From NCBI GenBank assembly GCA_020848435.1, contig JADLAC010000079.1:1-64000 (forward strand): a stretch of 64,000 nt of DNA. The letters run 5' to 3'. The stretch comes from Burkholderiales bacterium. Its GTDB lineage: Bacteria > Pseudomonadota > Gammaproteobacteria > Burkholderiales > WYBJ01. The translations under genes and the position numbers were made by a program. The notes under the pieces are model-generated. The model made no database searches. It saw only the letters and a program-made list of their open reading frames with translations, and was not told the origin of the DNA. Shown here one piece after another: positions 46,327 through 55,248 of this stretch (positions are counted from its first letter, which is position 1; each line of letters opens with the position of its first letter).

Positions 46327-47868
46327 ATGCTCACTCAAACCTCGGGCCCCACGTACTACGCGCGCTTGCAGTTCGCGGATGCAAGCTCGTGCGTCGCCTG
46401 GCTCGAAACGATTCCGCTCGCGCGCGTGACCGAGGCGCACGAGATGGTCGCCGCCCAGGTCGGGCTGGTGACGAGCACGGCACTCCCCGCCGTGGAACGG
46501 CTGCGCATCCTGGAAGTGCTGTACCAGACCGCCGAGCATCTGCAAGGCGAATTGGCCCGGCGCTTCATCGGCCGCGCCTTGCCGCTGTCGATCGTCGAGT
46601 ACTCGGTGTGGAATTCGGTGGTCGACTTGTGGCAAGCCATGTTCGATGGCTATCGGTCCTGCCTGCGCGGGTGCGTCAAGGGCGACGGCGCCTTGGCCGC
46701 GCACGCACCGCTGCTCGCCTTGCGCTGCATCGATCTCACGGCCGCGGCCATCAGGGAATACCACCGCGTCTACCGCGAAGTCTCCGGCGCGTTGTGGCAG
46801 CAGCTCCACCAGTGCTACGCCGAAGCGGAACGCCACGGTCTCGCGACACTCGGCGTGGCCGATCCCTTGAGCGCCTCCATGCCGGCGCGCACCTGCGCCG
46901 GCGCTTATGCCAAGGCCCTGCTCGCCCATCGCAGCAATCCCTATACGATGTCGCCCCGGCAGATGAGCGTGATGTATCGCTGGGCGCAGCTTTGGGAGTC
47001 TTTGGTCGGCATCGGCCCGACTCCGGTCGCGCCGGCAATGGCACCTGTGCTCGCCGTCGACTTGAGCTCGGGCCAACCCGCGGTCGGCGCGCAACAGATC
47101 GAGGCAAGCCCGTGGGCGCGCTATGTCGCCATGGAACAGCTCGGCCAAGCGCTGCGGCGCACGCTCACCCGCCTGCGCCAGGGCGAGGACCCGCACGCGC
47201 TCGGCCTGGGCGACGATTGCCGCCAACCCGGATGCGAACGGCTGCTCACCTTGCTCTATATACAGTGGTGCGGCAGCGGCATGGGACAGCTCGCCGGCGA
47301 GCGCGTGCACGGCGAGGACGCGCGTGCATGCGTGGGCTTCGCCACCGTCATGCGCCAGCTCGGCGCCGAAGCCGAGGCGTTTCGATCGGGCGCGGCGTCG
47401 ATCCGCACCGCGTACGGTCCGCTGACCGAGCACTGGAACATCGTCAGCATCAACGCGCCCGGCTTCATCGGCGTCGCGCGCGGCCCGGAGTGCGACGAAA
47501 GGATCGAGCACCACCAGCTGGTCGCGATCAAGCGGCGCAGCGCGTCGAGTTTTCAGCTCGCGGTGGCGCAATGGATGAAGCTGGAGGAAGACGGCGAGCT
47601 GTCCATCGGCTTGCGCCTGCTGCCGGGGATCCCAAACGTCAGCGCACTGCGCGCGCCGGACGGCACGGCCCGTAACGAGCCCGCCGTCATCATCCTGCCC
47701 GCCGCGCCGGATGCGCGCGCCCCGGCGACACTGCTCCTTGCCCCCGGCATCTTCCAGCCTGGTCGTATCCTCGAGCTCGTCTCCGGCACGCTGCGCCGGG
47801 TGCGTCTGCTCAGGCTGGCCGAGCGCGGGGTGGATTTCGAACGCGCGGTGTTCGAGCTGGTGGCCTGA
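46327..47868 (+). CDS. Paralogue of the PilZ-domain protein, degenerate signature
   Basis: A 513-residue protein collinear with the preceding one (VDLWQAMFDGYRSCLRG, EVSGALWQQLHQCYAEAE, LLTLLYIQWCGSGMGQLAGE, HHQLVAIKRR, MKLEEDGELSIGLRLLPG). At the positions of the PilZ motifs it has no RxxxR, and SINAPG stands where the sibling has NQSRSG, so c-di-GMP binding is probably lost. The ATG at 46327 has a perfect AAGGAGG 4 bases upstream; an in-frame start at 46258 lacks one. Sequence identity to its neighbour is moderate, indicating an old duplication. Confidence 0.7.
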   Translation: MLTQTSGPTYYARLQFADASSCVAWLETIPLARVTEAHEMVAAQVGLVTSTALPAVERLRILEVLYQTAEHLQGELARRFIGRALPLSIVEYSVWNSVVDLWQAMFDGYRSCLRGCVKGDGALAAHAPLLALRCIDLTAAAIREYHRVYREVSGALWQQLHQCYAEAERHGLATLGVADPLSASMPARTCAGAYAKALLAHRSNPYTMSPRQMSVMYRWAQLWESLVGIGPTPVAPAMAPVLAVDLSSGQPAVGAQQIEASPWARYVAMEQLGQALRRTLTRLRQGEDPHALGLGDDCRQPGCERLLTLLYIQWCGSGMGQLAGERVHGEDARACVGFATVMRQLGAEAEAFRSGAASIRTAYGPLTEHWNIVSINAPGFIGVARGPECDERIEHHQLVAIKRRSASSFQLAVAQWMKLEEDGELSIGLRLLPGIPNVSALRAPDGTARNEPAVIILPAAPDARAPATLLLAPGIFQPGRILELVSGTLRRVRLLRLAERGVDFERAVFELVA

Positions 47869-47945
47869 GCTGCCTGCTGGCCTGGGCTGCCTTTCGGCCT
47901 GATCTACCTGCTTGGCCTGATCTGCCCGCTGGCCTCGGCTGCCTG
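47857..47945 (+). repeat. Short imperfect tandem repeat (about 17-base unit, five copies)
   Basis: Degenerate copies of a CTG-CT-GGCCTG-NN-CTGC unit run from the last codons of the PilZ paralogue into the intergenic DNA. Copies differ at two to four positions. No function is apparent; slippage-type expansion is likely. Confidence 0.55.
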
Positions 47946-48067
47946 GACGACGCCGGGCCGGTCTCATATCATGAAGGGCCTTCTTTCGACCACGCGTCAA
48001 CCGAGCTTCGCCACCGGCCGTGCGAAGCTCGCCTGAGACCGCCCGAGGCCGGTCGAGTAGTCAACCG

Positions 48068-48457
48068 ATGAGCGCACCCTCACAGCAACCCCCGGCGCCC
48101 ACCGCCATCACGCTGCACCAGAAGTCGCGCGTGCTGGAGATCACGTTCTCCGACGGCAAGACATTCCACCTGCCGTGCGAGTTCCTGCGCGTGTACTCCC
48201 CCTCCGCGGAGGTGCGTGGACATGGTCCGGGCCAGGAAGTGCTGCAAGCCGGGAAGAAAGACGTCGCTATCGTGCGCCTCGATCCCGTCGGCAACTACGC
48301 CATCCAGCTCGCGTTCTCGGATGGCCACGACACCGGCATCTATTCCTGGGACCTGCTCTACGAGTACGGCATGAAGCAGCAGCGGATGTGGGCGACCTAC
48401 CTCGAACGCCTGGCGAAGGCCGGGGCAAGCCGTGAAGCCGCCTGCGGACGAAGCTAA
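48068..48457 (+). CDS. DUF971 family protein
   Basis: A 129-residue protein of the DUF971 (gamma-butyrobetaine hydroxylase-like N-terminal) family: [71 protein letters not shown]. The domain is linked to iron-sulfur or ubiquinone metabolism by its constant position next to ubiE, but its activity is not established. It overlaps the GTG start of ubiE by 26 bases. Confidence 0.9.
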   Translation: MSAPSQQPPAPTAITLHQKSRVLEITFSDGKTFHLPCEFLRVYSPSAEVRGHGPGQEVLQAGKKDVAIVRLDPVGNYAIQLAFSDGHDTGIYSWDLLYEYGMKQQRMWATYLERLAKAGASREAACGRS

Positions 48458-49187
48458 GCGCACCCACTTCGGGTTCCAGAGCGTCGCCGAAGAAGAAAAG
48501 GCCCGGCACGTCGGCGCGGTCTTCAGCTCGGTGGCGCAGCGCTACGACCTCATGAACGACTTGATGTCCTGGGGTCTGCACCGGCTATGGAAGCGCTTCG
48601 CGGTCGAGGTCTGCGGCTTGCGTCCCGGCCAGCGCGTGCTCGATGTCGCCGGGGGCACCGGCGATCTTGCGCGCAGGCTTTGGCCCAAGGTCATGCCCGG
48701 CGGGGGAGTGGTACTGAGCGACATCAACGCATCGATGCTCGAACGCGGCCGCGACCGGCTCCTCGACGAGGGCACGACGGTGCCAGCGGTTCGCTGCGAT
48801 GCCGAGCGCCTGCCCTTCGCCGGCGATTGCTTCGACTGTGTCACGATCGGCTTCGGCTTGCGCAACGTGACGCGCAAGGATGCCGCCCTGGCGGAGAGCT
48901 TCCGCGTGCTGCGCGCGGGCGGGCGGCTGGTGGTGCTGGAGTTCTCGCACGTGCCGCGTGCGCTCGGGCCGCTGTACGACGCCTATTCGTTCGGCGTCCT
49001 GCCCCTGCTCGGGCGCGTCGTCGCCAAGGATGCCGCGAGCTATCGCTACCTGGCGGAGTCCATCCGGGTCCATCCGTCGCAGCGCGAGCTCGCCGCCATG
49101 CTGGCAGCCGCGGGCTTCGAGCGGGTGGAGTACTTCAATCTGGCCGGCGGCGTGGTCGCCGTGCATCGAGGATTCAAGTTGGGGTGA
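48432..49187 (+). CDS. ubiE: Ubiquinone/menaquinone methyltransferase UbiE
   Basis: SAM-dependent C-methyltransferase of the quinone ring. 251 residues from GTG 48432. Markers: [40 protein letters not shown], the SAM motif [26 protein letters not shown]-like [17 protein letters not shown], and the C-terminal [16 protein letters not shown]. The arrangement DUF971-ubiE-lipoprotein-Tim44-ubiJ-ubiB is a compact ubiquinone cluster. Confidence 0.96.
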   Translation: MKPPADEAKRTHFGFQSVAEEEKARHVGAVFSSVAQRYDLMNDLMSWGLHRLWKRFAVEVCGLRPGQRVLDVAGGTGDLARRLWPKVMPGGGVVLSDINASMLERGRDRLLDEGTTVPAVRCDAERLPFAGDCFDCVTIGFGLRNVTRKDAALAESFRVLRAGGRLVVLEFSHVPRALGPLYDAYSFGVLPLLGRVVAKDAASYRYLAESIRVHPSQRELAAMLAAAGFERVEYFNLAGGVVAVHRGFKLG

Positions 49188-49252
49188 GGCAACCGAACCG
49201 AAGCGCGCGCGGTCCAACGTTGGTCACTCCTGCCCGAAGCAAAGGAACGCGC

Positions 49253-50059
49253 ATGCCGCTTCGCAGCCTCGCCGCGTTGGCCCTCGCCAGCACCGTTCTC
49301 GCCGGATGTGGATTTCGCGGCGCTTACACGGCCCATGGCGTCGCGACGAGCGGCCCGCCGATCGTCGCGAAGCCCCAGCTCGAGGTCGGACGGAGCTGGA
49401 CCTACCGCCTGGTCAACGGCTACAACAGCGAGGAAGTCTCCCGCTTCCGCGAGCAAGTTGTCGATACCGGTCAAGGCTTGGAAATCGCTCGCACCGGAAG
49501 CGAGGAGCACGTGACGGAGCGCTTCACGCCCGACGGTAAATGGGTCACCAAGGCACGTCCGGGATACGGCGCCCTGGAGTACTCCCCGCCGCTCGAAGCC
49601 ATTCCGTTTCCCCTGGAGGTCGGCAAGCGCTGGCGCCAGCGCACCATGAGCCACGATCGGCAGAGCGGCCAGAGCTATCCGGTGTTGGTCTATGGTCGGG
49701 TGGTGCGCTGGGAGCGCATCCAGACCGAGGGCAGTGCGTACCATGCCGTGCGCATCGACCGCCACGTCTTCATCGGCGACGGAGATTTCTGGAAGACCGA
49801 TACCCAGGTGTGGGAAACGGACTGGTACGCGCCCTCGGTCGGGCGGGTGGTGCGCTCGGAGAACACCTCGGGCTACTACGACCTGCGCCAGACCTCGCGT
49901 GCGGGCGCCTTGTGGGTCAAAGGAAACTGGAACGTGCTCGAGCTGGTGAGCCCCGGCACGGCGTCCAAGCAGGGATCGGCGCTGCCGCCATCGATGCTGC
50001 AACGCGCAACAGGGATCCACGATGACGGCGTGATTGCGTTCTACAATGCCGTCAATTAG
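49253..50059 (+). CDS. Lipoprotein of unknown function
   Basis: A 268-residue protein with a classic lipobox (LASTVLAGC-GFRG) at residue 19, followed by a beta-rich domain: EVGRSWTYRLVNGYNSEEVS, RFTPDGKWVTKARPGYGALE, PLEVGKRWRQRTMSHDRQSG, VWETDWYAPSVGRVVRSENT. The repeated WxxY-type strands suggest a DUF3108-like or hemopexin-free beta sandwich; I do not recognise a named family. It lies between ubiE and the Tim44-like gene. The residue after Cys is Gly, which allows outer-membrane sorting. Confidence 0.75.
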   Translation: MPLRSLAALALASTVLAGCGFRGAYTAHGVATSGPPIVAKPQLEVGRSWTYRLVNGYNSEEVSRFREQVVDTGQGLEIARTGSEEHVTERFTPDGKWVTKARPGYGALEYSPPLEAIPFPLEVGKRWRQRTMSHDRQSGQSYPVLVYGRVVRWERIQTEGSAYHAVRIDRHVFIGDGDFWKTDTQVWETDWYAPSVGRVVRSENTSGYYDLRQTSRAGALWVKGNWNVLELVSPGTASKQGSALPPSMLQRATGIHDDGVIAFYNAVN

Positions 50060-50090
50060 TACTCAAGTCGCGGCTGCGGGATGCCGAATT

Positions 50091-50098
50091 GCTACAAT
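50091..50098 (+). promoter_or_regulatory. Extended -10 promoter element of the Tim44-like gene
   Basis: The extended -10 TGCTACAAT begins just before this span (T50090) and ends at 50098. No good -35 is visible, as expected for extended -10 promoters. It would give a leader of about 30 bases before the GTG at 50136. Confidence 0.4.
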
Positions 50099-50135
50099 GG
50101 GGTGTTGTCTCGTTCGTTTCCTTAGAGGAGGAATC

Positions 50136-51020
50136 GTGAACAAGCTCTTCAGCGCAGTGTTCGCAGTGTTCGTCGCTGTTGCGATCGGTATTCCGGATGC
50201 CGATGCCGCGCGGCGTCTGGGCGGCGGCAAGTCGGTCGGCAGCCAGCGCCAGTCCACCCCGCAGCAGGCGGAGCCGCGCCAGGCGCAGCAGCAACCGCAA
50301 GCCGCACCGCAGCCCGGCGCGGCAGCCAACCCGGCGGCGGCCGCGGGCGGCAAACGCTGGCTCGGCCCGGTGGCAGGCCTGTTGGCCGGCGGGTTGCTCG
50401 GCGCCATGATTTTCGGCGGCGCATTCGACGGCATCAAGCTCATGGACGTCGTCCTCATCCTGGTTCTCGCCGCGGGCATCTTCTTCATCTTCAGAATGAT
50501 GATGCGCAAGCCGCAAGCGGCGGCGGGCCAGCGCGAGCCGCTGCAATACGCGGGTGTCGGGGCCGAGCCGCGCGTCGAACCATCCCTGCCGCATCCGCAG
50601 CCGTCCTCGCTCGGCGCCGCGCCGAGCCCCGCAGCGGCGGGTTATTTTCCGGCCGGCTTCGACGCCGAGGCATTCGCGCGTCAAGCGAAGAGCAATTTCA
50701 TTCGCCTGCAGGAGGCGCACGACCGTGCCGACGCCGGCGCCTTGCGCGCGATGATGACCCCGGCGCTGTTCCGCGAGATCGAGGGCCAACTGCGCGAGCG
50801 CGGTAACGCGCCGCAGAAGACCGAGGTCGTCACGCTCGATGCCAAGGTGATCGAGGTCGTCACCGAAGGCGATCATTACGTCGCCAGCGTGCGCTTCACT
50901 GGCCTCATGAAGGACGACCCGGCGGCCCAGCCGGAGCCCTTCAGCGAGCTGTGGCACCTGCAGAAACCCCTGAACGGGTCGACCGGCTGGCTCATGGCCG
51001 GCATCCAGCAGGACAGCTAG
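50136..51020 (+). CDS. Tim44-like domain protein
   Basis: A 294-residue membrane protein. The N-terminal signal or helix is MNKLFSAVFAVFVAVAIGIP. A Gln/Pro/Ala-rich stretch follows (AEPRQAQQQPQAAPQ). Two transmembrane helices come near residues 75-125 (WLGPVAGLLAGGLLGAMIFG, LMDVVLILVLAAGIFFIF). The Tim44 domain (AEAFARQAKSNFIRLQEAHD, LFREIEGQLRERG, SELWHLQKPLNGSTGWLMAG) occupies the C-terminal 130 residues. The GTG start follows GAGGAGG. Tim44-like proteins are regular members of betaproteobacterial ubi clusters; their role is unclear. Confidence 0.88.
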   Translation: MNKLFSAVFAVFVAVAIGIPDADAARRLGGGKSVGSQRQSTPQQAEPRQAQQQPQAAPQPGAAANPAAAAGGKRWLGPVAGLLAGGLLGAMIFGGAFDGIKLMDVVLILVLAAGIFFIFRMMMRKPQAAAGQREPLQYAGVGAEPRVEPSLPHPQPSSLGAAPSPAAAGYFPAGFDAEAFARQAKSNFIRLQEAHDRADAGALRAMMTPALFREIEGQLRERGNAPQKTEVVTLDAKVIEVVTEGDHYVASVRFTGLMKDDPAAQPEPFSELWHLQKPLNGSTGWLMAGIQQDS

Positions 51021-51033
51021 GGCTCCCCGGCGC

Positions 51034-51609
51034 TTGTTGTCCTATCTCGCCGTAACGCCTGTCAATCACGTCCTGCGGGGCGAGAGCTGGGCGTTGCGGC
51101 GTTTGCAACCTCATGCTGGCAAGACGGCTCGCTTCCACGCCCCTCCTTTCTCCTTGAGCTTCACCGTCGCCGAAGGCGGTGAAGTTCTTGCCGCCCCGTC
51201 GACCGTAACAGCCGAGGCGAGCTTGCGTCTCACGCCCGCGGCTCTGGCGCGCATCGTAGCCGGCGACCAGAGCGCTTACGCCGAAGTCATCGTCGAAGGC
51301 GATCCCGATTTCGCCCAGGCCATCGAACACGTGGTCCGTCACGCGCGCTGGGACCTCGAGGAGGACTTGTCGCGCCTGCTGGGCGACGGCCTGGCCCATC
51401 GCGTGGCAGCAGCGGGACGCAACCTGCTCGCGTTTCAGCGCCGTGCCGCGGCGAGCTTCGCCCGCAACCTATCGGATTACTGGCAGGAAGAGCGTGCGCT
51501 GATCGCACGCCGCAGCGATGTCCAGCGCTTCGTGCATGACGTCGACACATTGCGCGACGACGTGGAACGGCTCGATCAAAGGATTTCCAGGCTCGGCGCT
51601 CGCGGCTGA
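51034..51609 (+). CDS. ubiJ: Ubiquinone biosynthesis accessory factor UbiJ (SCP2 domain)
   Basis: A 191-residue lipid-binding accessory factor of the ubiquinone synthesis complex. The N-terminal SCP2-type sterol-carrier domain is NHVLRGESWALRRLQPHAGK to ARIVAGDQSAYAEVIVEGDP. The C-terminal region is helical and likely coiled-coil (DVDTLRDDVERLDQRISRLG). It starts at TTG, 13 bases after the Tim44-like stop. Position next to ubiB and ubiE supports the assignment. Confidence 0.87.
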   Translation: MLSYLAVTPVNHVLRGESWALRRLQPHAGKTARFHAPPFSLSFTVAEGGEVLAAPSTVTAEASLRLTPAALARIVAGDQSAYAEVIVEGDPDFAQAIEHVVRHARWDLEEDLSRLLGDGLAHRVAAAGRNLLAFQRRAAASFARNLSDYWQEERALIARRSDVQRFVHDVDTLRDDVERLDQRISRLGARG

Positions 51610-51867
51610 GTCAGCCGCGCGCTCCACCCTCGCCGAGTTTCCCATCGCTGACATAGGCCCGCGGCCGTTACCGCCGAACCTGCGCCGCGGCTCACCTCGG
51701 CGCTCGATCGTTCGCGGCAGACGTTCTGGACGACCACGGCTTTGCCACTGATCGAGTCAGTCGCGCTGAGTCTTGCGCGCGGCCGCCACAGCCTTTCTGA
51801 AACGCCTGCGCCAAGCCGCTCGCGCGCCAGCACATGGTCAGGTCACGGTAGCGGTTAGAATCCGCCG

Positions 51868-53382
51868 ATGCGCCTGCTGCGGCTCATCCGAATTCTCTGG
51901 ATCGCGTTTCGATTCGGCCTGGATGAATTCGTCCTGGGTCACGAGCGCTTCAAGGGCCTGCGTCCCACCGTCGCGGCGCTGACCTCGTGGCGCAAGCTCG
52001 ACTCGCCGCGCGCGGTGCGCTTGCGCCTCGCACTCGAAGCCCTCGGACCGATCTTCGTCAAGTTCGGCCAGGTGCTGTCCACCCGGCGCGATCTGCTGCC
52101 GGCGGATCTCGCCGACGAGCTCGCTCGCTTGCAGGATCAGGTCCCGCCGTTCGCCTCCCGGCATGTTCGCGCCGCGCTGGAGCGGACCTACGCTCGCCCG
52201 GTCGAGGCAGTGTTCCAGACCTTCGACTTCACGCCGGTGGCGAGCGCCTCGGTGGCCCAGGTGCATCTCGCCATCCTGCCCGACGGGCGCGAGGTCGCCG
52301 TGAAGATTCTGCGCCCCGGCATCGAAGCGGTGATCGCGCACGACGTCGCCCTGCTCCACGACGGCGCCACGGTGCTGCAGGCGCTGTGGCGCGAGGGCCG
52401 CCGGCTCAAGCCGCATGAAGTGGTGGGTGAGTTCGCGAAGCACCTGGAAGACGAGCTCGACCTGATGCGCGAAGCCTCCAATGCCAGCCAGCTACGGCGC
52501 AACTTCGAGGACTCGCCGTTGCTGCTCGTGCCCGAGATCTATTGGGACTATTGCAGCACGGAAGTGATGGTCATGGAGCGCATGCGCGGCACGCCGGTGA
52601 GCCATGTCGCCGAGCTGCGCGCCCAGGGCATCGATATCAAGGCGTTGGCGCGTGCGGGCGTCGAAATCTTCTTCACCCAGGTGTTTCGCGACGGTTTCTT
52701 TCATGCCGACATGCACCCGGGCAACATCATGGTCGATGCGGAGGGACATTACATCGCGCTCGACTTCGGCATCATGGGCACGCTCAACGACGTCGACAAG
52801 CACTATCTCGCGCAGAATTTCCTCGCCTTCTTCCGCCGCGACTACCGGCGCGTCGCGGAATCGCACATCGAATCGGGCTGGGCACCTAAGGATACGCGGG
52901 TGGACGAGTTCGAAAGCGCGATCCGCGCGGTGTGCGAACCGGTGTTCGATCGGCCGCTGAAGGAAATCTCGCTCGGCAAGGTGCTCATGCGCCTGTTCCA
53001 GACCTCGCGCCGCTTCAACATCGAGGTGCAGCCGCAACTGGTGCTGCTGCAGAAGACCTTGCTCAACATCGAGGGCCTGGGCCGGGAGCTCGATCCCGAC
53101 CTCGACCTCTGGATCAGCGCGAAACCCTTCCTGGAGCGCTGGATGTCCGAGCAGATCGGTTGGCGCGGGCTGGTACGGCGCGTTCGTCAGGAGGCGCCGA
53201 ACTGGGGGGTATGGCTGCCGCAGACGCCTCGGCTGGTGCATCGCGCCCTGGCCGACCGCAAGGACGATGTCATCGCGGCGAGCCTCGCGCGCTTGGCGCG
53301 GGAGCAGCGGCGCCACACCTGGCTCCTGCTCGTCGTCGCGCTGCTGGTGACGATCGTGCTCGTGAACATGCTTCGCGGCTGA
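51868..53382 (+). CDS. ubiB: Ubiquinone biosynthesis kinase-like protein UbiB
   Basis: Atypical ADCK/ABC1-type ATPase that helps extract or handle ubiquinone intermediates at the inner membrane. 504 residues. The KxGQ signature is [17 protein letters not shown]. The kinase core includes [37 protein letters not shown] and [14 protein letters not shown]-terminal hydrophobic helix ([18 protein letters not shown]) anchors it. About 260 bases separate it from ubiJ, with no gene visible there. Confidence 0.97.
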   Translation: MRLLRLIRILWIAFRFGLDEFVLGHERFKGLRPTVAALTSWRKLDSPRAVRLRLALEALGPIFVKFGQVLSTRRDLLPADLADELARLQDQVPPFASRHVRAALERTYARPVEAVFQTFDFTPVASASVAQVHLAILPDGREVAVKILRPGIEAVIAHDVALLHDGATVLQALWREGRRLKPHEVVGEFAKHLEDELDLMREASNASQLRRNFEDSPLLLVPEIYWDYCSTEVMVMERMRGTPVSHVAELRAQGIDIKALARAGVEIFFTQVFRDGFFHADMHPGNIMVDAEGHYIALDFGIMGTLNDVDKHYLAQNFLAFFRRDYRRVAESHIESGWAPKDTRVDEFESAIRAVCEPVFDRPLKEISLGKVLMRLFQTSRRFNIEVQPQLVLLQKTLLNIEGLGRELDPDLDLWISAKPFLERWMSEQIGWRGLVRRVRQEAPNWGVWLPQTPRLVHRALADRKDDVIAASLARLAREQRRHTWLLLVVALLVTIVLVNMLRG

Positions 53383-53516
53383 CGGCAAGCCGCCGCTGCT
53401 CAAGGCGCGGCTCCTCGCCTCGCCGGCACCCTGAGCGTTGCAGCTTCCATCGTGCAGCAGCAGGGCACGGCCGCACTTCGCGGCAAGCGTAGGAGGACAT
53501 GACCCCACCCGTCTGG

Positions 53517-53627
53517 CCCTAGGAGCCTGTCGGACTTGATTTCGCGTGATGCGTTGTGCCCACAACGCCCGCAGGCAAGGCGCTCGGTGCAGACCAATAT
53601 CGGGAAAAGTCCGACAGGCTCCTAGGG
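53517..53627. mobile_element. MITE-like element, 111 bases including target-type ends
   Basis: Perfect 21-base terminal inverted repeats at 53517-53537 and 53607-53627; the core is GGAGCCTGTCGGACTT with CTAG at each outer edge, readable as a 4-base target duplication. The 69-base interior contains no gene. CTAG-type duplications fit mobilisation by an IS5-group transposase (inference). It lies between ubiB and the symporter operon. It is unrelated in sequence to the 199-base element at 16547. Confidence 0.78.
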
Positions 53628-53718
53628 CTCGGGCGCGAATCAGGCACGATACGCTATCATGCGCGCGACCCGGCGAAGGGTGATTCCGTGACGCCGGCCT
53701 GCGGCTGCGAGGATCGCC

Positions 53719-55230
53719 ATGCTGGTGTGGTTTGTCGTTTTCTACTTGCTGCTTTCCGTGGCGATCGGGTTGTACGCAGCCACACGGGTGCATAACACCA
53801 AGGATTTCGTCGTCGCCGGGCGCCATCTGCCGCTGCCGGTGGTCACGGCGACCGTCTTCGCCACCTGGTTCGGCGCCGAGACCGTGCTCGGCATCTCGGC
53901 CACCTTCGTCAAGGAAGGCTTGGGCGGGGTGGTCGCCGATCCGTTCGGCTCCAGCCTGTGCCTCATTCTCGCCGGACTGTTCTTCGCCCGCCGCCTGTAT
54001 CGACTGAACTTGCTCACCATCGGCGACTACTATCGGCTGCGCTACAACCGCACCATCGAGGTCGTCTGCACGCTGGCGATCGTCGGATCCTATCTGGGCT
54101 GGGTATCGGCGCAGATCAAGGCGCTCGGCCTGGTGTTCAACGTCGTCACCGCCGGCGCCATCAGTCAGCCCGAGGGCATGATCATCGGCGCGGCCATCGT
54201 GCTCACCTACACCACTTTCGGCGGCATGCTCTCGGTGGCCGTGCTCGATTTCGTGCAGATGATCGTCATCATGGCCGGGATGCTGTTTATCGGCTGGATC
54301 GTTTCGGGCATGACCGGCGGGGTGGGCGCGGTGGTGGGCCAGGCGAGCGCCGCAGGCAAGCTGAATCTCTTTCCCGAAGCGAGCGCGGCGGCATGGATTC
54401 CGTTCATCGGCGCCTGGGTCACGATGATGCTGGGCTCCATCCCGCAGCAGGACGTGTTCCAGCGCATCACCTCGGCCAAGGATGAAAAGACCGCCGTGCG
54501 CGGCTCGGTCCTGGGCGGTTCGATCTATTTCTTTTTCGCCTTCGTGCCCATGTTTCTCGCCTTCTCGGCGACCCTGATCGATCCGGCCATGTTCGGCAGC
54601 CTGCTGGAAAAGGATTCCCAGCTCGTGCTGCCGACTTTGATCCTCTCGCACACGCCGCTCTTCGCCCAGGTCGTATTCTTCGGCGCGCTGCTGTCCGCCA
54701 TCATGAGCTGCTCGGCGGCGACCTTGCTCGCTCCGTCGGTCACCTTCAGCGAGAACGTCATCCGCAACGCGGTTCCGCGCATGACCGACAGGACGTTCCT
54801 GTGGACCATGCGCGCGACCCTGGTCGTCTTCGCGCTCATCGTGCTGGTGAACGCGCTCATCTCCAACGAGAGCATCTTCAAGATGGTCGAGAACGCCTAC
54901 AAGGTGACGCTCGTAACCGCGTTCGTACCGCTCGCCGCGGGCCTGTACTGGAAGCGCGCGAATACCCAGGGGGCGTTGTTCGCCGTGACGGCCGGAGCGG
55001 GCGCCTGGCTCGTTCTGGAGCTGCTCCAGCCCGCGACAGTATGGCCGCCCCAGCTCCTGGGACTGTTCGCCGCGATCGCCGGGATGGGCCTCGGTTCGTT
55101 GCTGCCGCACTTCGTGGGCCGGCCCACCCCGATCGCGCCCGCGCATGCCGAGCTGCATCGCCATGCCGCGGCGCAGACTCACCACGTGCCCGCGCATCCG
55201 CACCATCCTGCCGGCGGCCGGCCACATTGA
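53719..55230 (+). CDS. Sodium/solute symporter family protein with His-rich tail
   Basis: A 503-residue inner-membrane transporter of the SSS family (about 13 helices). Family marks: RHLPLPVVTATVFATWFGAE, GGMLSVAVLDFVQMIVIMAG, PFIGAWVTMMLGSIPQQDVF, GALLSAIMSCSAATLLAPS. The likely substrate is a small organic solute with Na+. The C-terminal 28 residues carry nine histidines (for example AQTHHVPAHPHHP). RBS-like GAGG precedes the ATG. It ends 18 bases before a PotA-type ATPase gene, so the two transport systems share an operon. Confidence 0.88.
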   Translation: MLVWFVVFYLLLSVAIGLYAATRVHNTKDFVVAGRHLPLPVVTATVFATWFGAETVLGISATFVKEGLGGVVADPFGSSLCLILAGLFFARRLYRLNLLTIGDYYRLRYNRTIEVVCTLAIVGSYLGWVSAQIKALGLVFNVVTAGAISQPEGMIIGAAIVLTYTTFGGMLSVAVLDFVQMIVIMAGMLFIGWIVSGMTGGVGAVVGQASAAGKLNLFPEASAAAWIPFIGAWVTMMLGSIPQQDVFQRITSAKDEKTAVRGSVLGGSIYFFFAFVPMFLAFSATLIDPAMFGSLLEKDSQLVLPTLILSHTPLFAQVVFFGALLSAIMSCSAATLLAPSVTFSENVIRNAVPRMTDRTFLWTMRATLVVFALIVLVNALISNESIFKMVENAYKVTLVTAFVPLAAGLYWKRANTQGALFAVTAGAGAWLVLELLQPATVWPPQLLGLFAAIAGMGLGSLLPHFVGRPTPIAPAHAELHRHAAAQTHHVPAHPHHPAGGRPH

Positions 55231-55248
55231 GGCTACGGTACTCGCGTC

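Noticed and set aside
47857-47945. Possible CRISPR-like repeat array
   Set aside because: Units are about 17 bases, contiguous and degenerate, with no spacers and no cas genes in the window.
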